Below are positions 6,457-11,130 of a stretch of DNA of 11,130 nucleotides, one piece after another (position 1 is the stretch's first letter; each line of letters opens with the position of its first letter). The notes under the pieces are model-generated. The model did not search any database and had not been told where the DNA came from. It worked only from the letters and a program-made list of their open reading frames with translations. The position numbers were made by a program, and so were the translations under genes. Source of the stretch: Frankiales bacterium (GTDB lineage: Bacteria > Actinomycetota > Actinomycetes > Mycobacteriales > SCTD01); contig JAOPWK010000215.1 in NCBI GenBank assembly GCA_025965735.1, forward strand, positions 1 through 11,130. Direction: 5' to 3'.

Positions 6457-6498
6457 GACACCGTCTTGTCGCTGTCCGGGTACGGCGTGCTCGTCCGG
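6457..6498 (-). promoter_or_regulatory. Guanidine-III (ykkC-III) riboswitch controlling gdx
   Basis: On the minus strand this 42-nt stretch starts CCGGACGAG, continues CGCCGTACCCGG and ends GACAAGACGG followed by TGTC. These are the invariant blocks, in the right order and spacing, of the ykkC-III aptamer known from actinobacteria. The two CCGG segments form the first helix. ACGCC can pair with GGTGT to form the pseudoknot, with changes from the GCGCC/GGCGC pair I recall for the Thermobifida aptamer that keep pairing (one G-U). The gdx Shine-Dalgarno GGGAG begins 1 nt after the aptamer, so control is probably at translation initiation: guanidinium binding would raise exporter synthesis. Identified from recalled consensus, not from a covariance search. 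Confidence 0.9.
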
Positions 6499-6601
6499 GA
6501 GGCCGTTCGGCCTCTGCGCCCAGTCTCCGCCACGGCCGGCACGCGCGCCAGGGCAGGTGCGTCACACCGGTACGCAGCCCGTTCCGGGGCACCAGCGGCC
6601 C

Positions 6602-6607
6602 TACGCT
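6602..6607 (+). promoter_or_regulatory. Possible -10 box giving a leaderless mRNA for the DUF2200 gene
   Basis: TACGCT matches TAnnnT and ends 6 nt before the GTG at 6614, placing the transcription start at or next to the start codon. There is no Shine-Dalgarno site upstream of that GTG, as expected for leaderless translation common in actinobacteria. No clear -35 box. Confidence 0.35.
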
Positions 6608-6613
6608 CGGCCG

Positions 6614-6955
6614 GTGCACAGGATCTTCACGACGCCCTTCGCCTCGGTCTACCCGCACTACGTGGCGAAGGTCGAGAAGAAGGGCCGCTCCACAGCCGAG
6701 CTGCACCAGGTGATCACGTGGCTGACCGGCTTCCAGGAGGCCCAGCTGCAGGCCCACCTGGACCAGGGCACCACGTTCCAGGACTTCTTCGCTGCGGCGT
6801 CGCTGCCGGCGCAGGCGTCCTCCATCACCGGCGCGATCTGCGGCATCCACGTCGAGACCATCGCCGACCCGCTCATGCAGCAGATCCGCTACCTCGACAA
6901 GCTGGTGGACGAGCTGGCCCGCGGCAGGGCGATGGACAAGGTCCTGCGCCAGTAG
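6614..6955 (+). CDS. DUF2200 family protein
   Basis: A 113-aa protein that matches the DUF2200 family along its whole length: HRIFTTPFASVYPHYVAK at the N-terminus, ITWLTGF, ITGAICGIHVE and DPLMQQIRYLDKLVDELARGRAM near the end. The GTG start at 6614 is chosen because the family begins exactly at this point and no upstream start has a ribosome binding site. The family is small, cytosolic and of unknown function. It is divergent from the riboswitch-controlled gdx gene and shares its 168-nt intergenic region, but nothing shows a functional link. A strong hairpin follows the stop codon. Confidence 0.9.
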   Translation: MHRIFTTPFASVYPHYVAKVEKKGRSTAELHQVITWLTGFQEAQLQAHLDQGTTFQDFFAAASLPAQASSITGAICGIHVETIADPLMQQIRYLDKLVDELARGRAMDKVLRQ

Positions 6956-6976
6956 CCGGCGCAGCCCGGACGCACG

Positions 6977-7008
6977 AGGACCTCCGAGCCGTGAGCTGCG
7001 GAGGTCCT
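6977..7008. terminator. Bidirectional hairpin terminator between convergent genes
   Basis: A perfect 10-bp stem, AGGACCTCCG (6977-6986) with CGGAGGTCCT (6999-7008), and a 12-nt loop. It lies between the stop codons of the DUF2200 gene (+) and the metalloprotease gene (-), so it can serve both strands. No T tract, which is usual in high-GC actinobacteria. Confidence 0.7.
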
Positions 7009-7024
7009 GCGCGGGACGCGGTGA

Positions 7025-9487
7025 CTAGCGGACGGTCACCTGGCTGCTGACGGTCTTGACGACCGTGGAGCCGGAGTACCAGACCAGCTTCAGCGTGTGC
7101 GTGCCGCGCTTGGCTGCGACCGAGCCGCTCGTGTCGTAGCGCCCGTGCCGGGTCATGGCGTAGGTGCTCGACACCTGCTTGCCGTCCAGGAAGGCGACGA
7201 CCTTCTCGTCCGCCGCCGTCGGGCAGCCGCTGGCCTGGCGGCCGGCGATCTTCGCGCAGGTGTCCTTGGTGTCCAATACGCCGTCGCGGTCGGTGTCGGG
7301 GCAGCCGCCCGAGCTGGCCGGGCCCGCGGCCTTCTTGCACACGTCCGCGATGTCCGGCACCGCGTCGCCGTCGGCGTTCGCGGTCAGGGAGGTCAGCTTC
7401 GCCGTGAGCGTGTAGTCGACCGACGGGGCGCCGACCTGCGACGGGACGACCTGCACGGCGAGGTCCCGGTGCGCCCAGGGGACGGTGACCGTGACCGAGC
7501 CGTCGCCGCTCTCCGACTCCTGGCCCGAGCCACCCTTGACCAGCAGGCCGAGCGCGGACGACGGGTCGTCCCAGGTGAGGGTGACCTCGGCGGTCGCCTG
7601 CTCCTTGATCGGCAGCGCGAACTGGTGGACGTTGCCGACCACCGGCACGAGCGGCACGCCCTGCGTGGAGGTGTCGGCCGGCGTGAAGGTGTTCCCACCC
7701 TCGTGCGTGAGCGCGACGGTGCGCGTGCTCCGCTTCTTGGCCATCGGCGCGTCCTTCGGCCCGGGCGCGGCGGGCGGCCCGGCCAGCTTGACGTAGCCGC
7801 TGTCAGGGGCGCGGTCCAGCGAGGTCACCCAGTCCTTGGTGCGGATGTGCACGCCCGTGGCGGCGAACACCGAGTACGGCGCCTGGATGCGCTGCTTGGC
7901 CAGGTAGCTGCGCGGGATGGTGAAGGTGACGGTGCCCTTCTCGGTGTCCCACGTCGAGGTGCCGGCCGGCATCAGGTAGCGACCGCCGGAGTCGATCGTC
8001 TGGACCTCGCTGCTGGTGCCCTGCGTCGGCACGAACGAGTCGAACTTGCGGCCGCCGACGTAGAGGCCGTAGCCGGTGGCGCGGCCGCCGTCGGTGGTGG
8101 GCCAGAGCCGGTCGAGCGTCAGCGTCGCCCGGACGTCGGTGGGGGTGACGGAGGCGGTGAAGCGGGTCAGGTCGGTGGCCGGGGCGGCGCCGTCACCGGT
8201 GGGGTCGGAGACCGACGTGGTGCGCTCGGTCGGGACCGGACGCGTGTCGACGTGGGCGGCGGTGGCGCCCCAGGACAGCCGGCCCGCGCTGCCCGTGACC
8301 GCGCCGAGGGTGAGCGCCGCGCGGGTGGTCGCGACCGGCGTCGGCTGCCAGTCGGTCTGCTCCGCGAGCGGCAGCGTGCTCGTGTCGGGCTGGGGGCAGT
8401 CCTCGGCCCGGCCGGTGCCGGAGGCGTAGGAGTGGTCGTGCGGGTTCTGGACCTGGAAGGAGCTGGCGCCGTCGCCCTTGAGGTCGTTGGGGACGAGGAC
8501 GTCGGCGTCGTCGACCTTGCCGTTGCCGTCGACGTCCAGGAAGCGGCTCATGCGCAGCGCGAAGCCCTCGACGTCGAGCGTGGAGACGCACTTCGCGACG
8601 TCCACGGGGTCCGAGCTGTAGGCCATGATGTCGTCGGTCGGCGTCGGGCCCCAGGGGCCGTCCGCCCCGTCGCCCACGTGGCCCAGGGTCAGGCAGTGGC
8701 CGGTCTCGTGCGCCACGAGGTCGTAGAGCGAGAAGAAGTCGGTCTTGCCCGGGACGGGGTCGACCGCGCCGTTCACCGAGAAGCAGACCTGGCCGCCGGG
8801 GCCGTCGCAGCGCTTGACGTAGATGCCGCCCTGGTCCCCGTGGTGGTCGTCGAAGCCGGGCCGCTGCTGCCAGGTCTTCATGCTGAAGGGGTCCGCGATC
8901 GAGCCGCAGGGCAGGCCGTCGGCGCCGGTGATGCCGAGCTGGCTGGCGAAGTTCACCGGGTCGATGCCGATGCCGATGCCGCCGACGGGGTTGGTGGCGA
9001 CAACGACGATCTTGGGCTTGACGAGGTGGATGGCCTGGGTGGGCAGGCCGTTCGCGTCCGTCGGGACGAGCCGGGTCGTGACGTTGAAGTGCACGCCCTT
9101 GGCCAGCCAGTCGAGGTCCATCTGCTTGGCGAGCTGCTGGATGCCGCCGCTCCACATGTCGACGGCCTGGCGCATGATCCGCATGTCGCGCTCGGCGGCC
9201 GGCGAGACCGGCACGAGGACCGCGACGTTCACCTCCGGCGAGTCGAGCGCGTTGAGCCCGACCTTCATGTGGAAGCACCCGTTGTCGGGGTCGGCCTCGT
9301 CGCGGTCGAGGATGCAGCCCGCGGGGACGTCGCCGTCCCCGAAGTGCGTGCCGGCGTAGCCGGCGGCTGCTCCCGTGAAGGGTGCGGGAGGGGGCGGGGC
9401 GGAGCCGGCGAAGGCGGGGACGGCTGCACCGAGGGTGACGGCGGCAGCGAGCAGGAGGACCCGTCGTAGGGGTCGGGGTGGGCGCAT
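7025..9487 (-). CDS. Secreted metzincin-type zinc metalloprotease with calcium-binding repeats
   Basis: An 820-aa protein from ATG 9487, chosen because it opens a standard signal peptide (MRPPRPLRR, then a hydrophobic core, then AFA before GSA at about residue 27). HETGHCLTLGH at 260-270 is the metzincin zinc motif HExxHxxxxxH: His260, Glu261, His264, with His270 as third ligand. IMAY at 287-290 provides the Met-turn, which supports an active protease. DVDGNGKVDDADV (318-330) is EF-hand/dockerin-like and should bind Ca2+. Residues about 420-570 form a beta-rich region I cannot assign firmly (possibly DOMON/CBM9-like). ADGDAVPDIADVC and DTDRDGVLDTKDTC (about 705-745) are thrombospondin type-3-like Ca2+ motifs, followed by a small beta-sandwich domain to the end. 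The protein probably acts outside the cell. No cell-wall anchor is seen, and no clear ribosome binding site precedes the start. Confidence 0.85.
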   Translation of the reverse strand: MRPPRPLRRVLLLAAAVTLGAAVPAFAGSAPPPPAPFTGAAAGYAGTHFGDGDVPAGCILDRDEADPDNGCFHMKVGLNALDSPEVNVAVLVPVSPAAERDMRIMRQAVDMWSGGIQQLAKQMDLDWLAKGVHFNVTTRLVPTDANGLPTQAIHLVKPKIVVVATNPVGGIGIGIDPVNFASQLGITGADGLPCGSIADPFSMKTWQQRPGFDDHHGDQGGIYVKRCDGPGGQVCFSVNGAVDPVPGKTDFFSLYDLVAHETGHCLTLGHVGDGADGPWGPTPTDDIMAYSSDPVDVAKCVSTLDVEGFALRMSRFLDVDGNGKVDDADVLVPNDLKGDGASSFQVQNPHDHSYASGTGRAEDCPQPDTSTLPLAEQTDWQPTPVATTRAALTLGAVTGSAGRLSWGATAAHVDTRPVPTERTTSVSDPTGDGAAPATDLTRFTASVTPTDVRATLTLDRLWPTTDGGRATGYGLYVGGRKFDSFVPTQGTSSEVQTIDSGGRYLMPAGTSTWDTEKGTVTFTIPRSYLAKQRIQAPYSVFAATGVHIRTKDWVTSLDRAPDSGYVKLAGPPAAPGPKDAPMAKKRSTRTVALTHEGGNTFTPADTSTQGVPLVPVVGNVHQFALPIKEQATAEVTLTWDDPSSALGLLVKGGSGQESESGDGSVTVTVPWAHRDLAVQVVPSQVGAPSVDYTLTAKLTSLTANADGDAVPDIADVCKKAAGPASSGGCPDTDRDGVLDTKDTCAKIAGRQASGCPTAADEKVVAFLDGKQVSSTYAMTRHGRYDTSGSVAAKRGTHTLKLVWYSGSTVVKTVSSQVTVR
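8678..8710 (-). other. Zinc-binding active-site motif HExxHxxxxxH of the metalloprotease
   Basis: Encodes HETGHCLTLGH (residues 260-270). The spacing of the third histidine and the downstream Met-turn IMAY, 17 residues later, place the protein in the metzincin clan. Confidence 0.85.
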
Positions 9488-9552
9488 GCGCCGACAGTTC
9501 GACGCCGGGTGCGGGACTCCTGCTGTCCGCCGGTCGCAACCGGACACCGCGG

Positions 9553-9580
9553 GAGCCCGGCCCCAGGTGGGGCCGGGCTC
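9553..9580 (-). terminator. Strong hairpin, second of two after the surface protein gene
   Basis: A perfect 12-bp GC-rich stem (GAGCCCGGCCCC with its complement) closed by the 4-nt loop AGGT. It lies 63 nt downstream of the stop of the LPRTG protein gene and upstream of the metalloprotease start. No T tract. It probably separates the two transcription units. Confidence 0.7.
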
Positions 9581-9597
9581 TCGGGAGGGTGCTCCTC

Positions 9598-9636
9598 GCA
9601 GGTGCCGCTCGACCCCGGAGGGCTAGCGGCACCTGC
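9598..9636 (-). terminator. Hairpin directly after the surface protein stop codon
   Basis: A perfect 12-bp stem, GCAGGTGCCGCT (9598-9609) with AGCGGCACCTGC (9625-9636), and a 15-nt loop, beginning 6 nt past the TGA at 9643. With the hairpin at 9553-9580 it forms a tandem terminator. Confidence 0.65.
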
Positions 9637-9642
9637 CGGGGG

Positions 9643-11130
9643 TCACGTCGTCCGGCGAGACCTGCGGGCACCGAGTGCGAGGACGAGCGCCCCCGCCAGG
9701 AGCGTGAGCAGCCCCGTCCTCGCCAGGCCCAGGTCGAACCCGGTCCGGGGCAGCGAAGGAGCGGGGACCGTCGACGCGAGGACGGGGACCGGACCGGTCG
9801 ACGTCGTGCCGGCGATCGTCTCGGTGCCCGCGAGGGTGGGCATCGGGTTCGCCGTCGTCGCGGTCGCCCCACCGGGTGTGGTGATCGTCGGCGCCGCGGC
9901 CCCCGTGCTCGCACGAGGCGCCAGCCGCAGGACGGTGGTGTCGGCCGCGCTGCCGTTCGCGTCCGTCACCGTGGCGGTGACCGGGTACTGCCCGAGCGAC
10001 GCCGGTGCTGCGTGCGTGCGCAGCGCAGCGCGCCCGACCGTCCACGAGACCCCGCCGAACACCGTGCTGTTCGGCCTGAGCGCGGCGACCCGGACCGACC
10101 AGGTGCCGTCCGCCGCCAGGGTGGTGGTCAGGGTCTGACCGTCGACGGTGACGACGATCGGGGAGCCCACGACGGCGACTGCGGTGCCGGTGATCGTGGG
10201 GGTCGTCGTGTAGATCGTGACGGCGTGGCCGCCGGCGATCGTGATCGTGGGGGTCGCGGCGGCCGGAGCCACGAGCACAGCCGGAGCCGCCGCCGGAGCC
10301 GCAGCCGGAGCCGGAGCGGCGACCACGAGCACTGCCGGAGCCGTAGCCGCGAGCGCAGCCGGGGCCGCAGGCCCGAGCACAGCCGGAGCCGCAGCCGCAG
10401 CCGGACCCGCAGCAACGGTGAGGAGCTGGCTGTCCGACCCGGTGCCGGCCGCGTCGGTGACGTAGGCCATGACCGAGTGCGTGCCGAGCGACAGCGTCGT
10501 GGGCGTGACAGCCCAGCCACCGCCCGCGCCGACCGTGGTGAGCAGGGTCTGACCCTCAACCCTGACCATGATCTTCGAGCCGGCCGGGGCGTCCGAGGTC
10601 CCGCTGATCAGCGGGGTCGCGAGCAGAGTCGTGACCGCATCGCCACCCGCGATCACGATCGTCGGAAGGGCCGGGACAGGAGCGACGGTGAGCAGCTGGC
10701 TGTCCGTTCCGGTGCCGGCCGCGTCCGTGACGTACCCCATGACCGAGTGCGTGCCGAGCGACAGCGTCGCGGGCAGCACCGCCCACCCACCGTCCGTACC
10801 GACCGTGGTGAGCAGGGTCTGACCCTCGACCCTGACCATGATCGGCGAGCCGGCCGGGGCGTCCGAGGTCCCGCTGATGAGCGGGGTCGCGTCCAGCGTC
10901 GTCACCGCGTCGCCACCGGCGATCGCGATCCTCGGAAGGGCCGGAGCCGGAGCGACGGTGAGGAGCTGGCTGTCCGTGCCGGTGCGGGCCGCGGCGGTGA
11001 CGTACCCCATGACCGAGTGCGTGCCGAGCGACAGCGTCGTGGGCGTGACCGACCAGCCACCGTCCGCGCCGACCGTGGTGAGCAGGGTCTGACCCTCGAC
11101 CCGGACCATGATCTTCGAGTCGGCCACAGC
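9643..11130 (-). CDS. Cell-wall-anchored (LPRTG) surface protein with Ig-like repeats, C-terminal part
   Basis: The frame is open to the right edge, so the N-terminus and signal peptide are missing; about 495 residues are visible. They begin with two complete and one cut 90-residue repeats of Ig-like/Big type (MVRVEGQTLLTTVG, GGW, LSLGTHSVM, YVTDAAGTGTDSQLLTVA, AGGDAVTT, PLISGTSDAPAG). An Ala/Pro linker follows, then a more diverged repeat (VVTVDGQTLTTTLAADGTWSV), a further beta domain, and a Thr/Pro region. The end is a complete sorting signal: LPRTG (codons at 9739-9753), a hydrophobic segment and the basic tail GARRSRRTT, so a sortase should attach the protein to peptidoglycan. It is probably an adhesin or spacer stalk. 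The start ATG-like codon near 11127 falls inside a repeat and is not the true start. Confidence 0.88.
   Translation of the reverse strand, partial: AVADSKIMVRVEGQTLLTTVGADGGWSVTPTTLSLGTHSVMGYVTAAARTGTDSQLLTVAPAPALPRIAIAGGDAVTTLDATPLISGTSDAPAGSPIMVRVEGQTLLTTVGTDGGWAVLPATLSLGTHSVMGYVTDAAGTGTDSQLLTVAPVPALPTIVIAGGDAVTTLLATPLISGTSDAPAGSKIMVRVEGQTLLTTVGAGGGWAVTPTTLSLGTHSVMAYVTDAAGTGSDSQLLTVAAGPAAAAAPAVLGPAAPAALAATAPAVLVVAAPAPAAAPAAAPAVLVAPAAATPTITIAGGHAVTIYTTTPTITGTAVAVVGSPIVVTVDGQTLTTTLAADGTWSVRVAALRPNSTVFGGVSWTVGRAALRTHAAPASLGQYPVTATVTDANGSAADTTVLRLAPRASTGAAAPTITTPGGATATTANPMPTLAGTETIAGTTSTGPVPVLASTVPAPSLPRTGFDLGLARTGLLTLLAGALVLALGARRSRRTT
9739..9753 (-). other. LPRTG sortase sorting signal
   Basis: LPRTG followed by about 20 mainly hydrophobic residues and the basic ending GARRSRRTT directly before the stop codon. 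All three parts of the signal are present and correctly ordered. Confidence 0.9.
10255..10415 (-). repeat. Low-complexity Ala/Pro linker coding region
   Basis: Imperfect short repeats of GCCGGAGCC type on the plus strand encode an Ala/Pro/Val linker of about 55 residues between Ig-like repeats. Such tracts are prone to slippage and length variation. Confidence 0.6.
10435..11130 (-). repeat. Tandem 270-bp repeats in the surface protein gene
   Basis: The motif GACCGTGGTGAGCAGGGTCT starts at 10531, 10801 and 11071, an exact period of 270 bp (90 codons). Copies are nearly identical over long stretches, indicating recent duplication or ongoing gene conversion. The array continues past the right edge. 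Confidence 0.88.

Noticed and set aside
7097..9469. A 790-codon plus-strand frame opposite the metalloprotease
   Set aside because: Arg/Gly/Val-rich antisense shadow without any domain; the minus strand has signal peptide, zinc motif and calcium motifs.
8193..9914. A 573-codon minus-strand frame across the metalloprotease start
   Set aside because: Arg/Pro-rich, spans two terminator hairpins and the real gene in another frame; no recognisable domain.
10255..11130. Repeats considered as a CRISPR array
   Set aside because: The repeat is 270 bp, in frame, and encodes Ig-like domains; the shorter GCCGGAGCC units encode an Ala/Pro linker. No short repeats with unique spacers.

Overview
This is a very GC-rich window with frequent GTG starts, Ala/Arg/Val-rich proteins, an LPxTG-anchored surface protein and a guanidine-III riboswitch. 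Together these point to a high-GC actinomycete. I cannot name the genus from the sequence alone.

Left region (1-4301, all minus strand). Four genes run in one direction with almost no spacing. In transcription order they are: a 213-aa acidic, internally duplicated protein with no aromatic residues or cysteine; a 772-aa membrane protein with an N-terminal PqqD/RRE-like domain, an M50-type HEFGH zinc site and an extracellular domain carrying two CxxC pairs; a fused MobA-MoaD molybdopterin cofactor protein; and the N-terminal 164 residues of an aldehyde:ferredoxin oxidoreductase (AOR) family tungsto/molybdopterin enzyme that runs off the left edge. The last two clearly belong together, since their reading frames overlap and the fusion would serve the pterin cofactor. 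The first two look like a substrate or precursor with its processing/export protein. Whether all four form one functional system is the main open question here.

Middle region (4431-6955). A short-chain dehydrogenase of the HSD10 / 3-hydroxyacyl-CoA dehydrogenase type (+) converges on a pyridoxamine-5'-phosphate-oxidase-like flavin protein (-). Next come the selenocysteine tRNA gene selC (+), with UCA anticodon and a long variable arm, and a small multidrug resistance family guanidinium exporter (Gdx/SugE, -) preceded by a well-matched guanidine-III (ykkC-III) riboswitch. A DUF2200 protein (+) is divergent from the exporter and is probably translated from a leaderless mRNA.

Right region (7025-11130, minus strand). 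An 820-aa secreted metzincin-type zinc metalloprotease carries EF-hand-like and thrombospondin type-3-like calcium motifs. Upstream of it lies the C-terminal part of a cell-wall-anchored surface protein with exact-period 90-aa (270-bp) Ig-like repeats, an Ala/Pro linker and an LPRTG sortase signal. Two perfect 12-bp hairpins separate these two genes, and another strong hairpin sits between the DUF2200 and protease genes.

Links: AOR with MobA-MoaD (W/Mo-pterin) and selC (selenocysteine decoding) suggest a genome with trace-element redox enzymes. The right-hand genes are cell-surface and extracellular functions.
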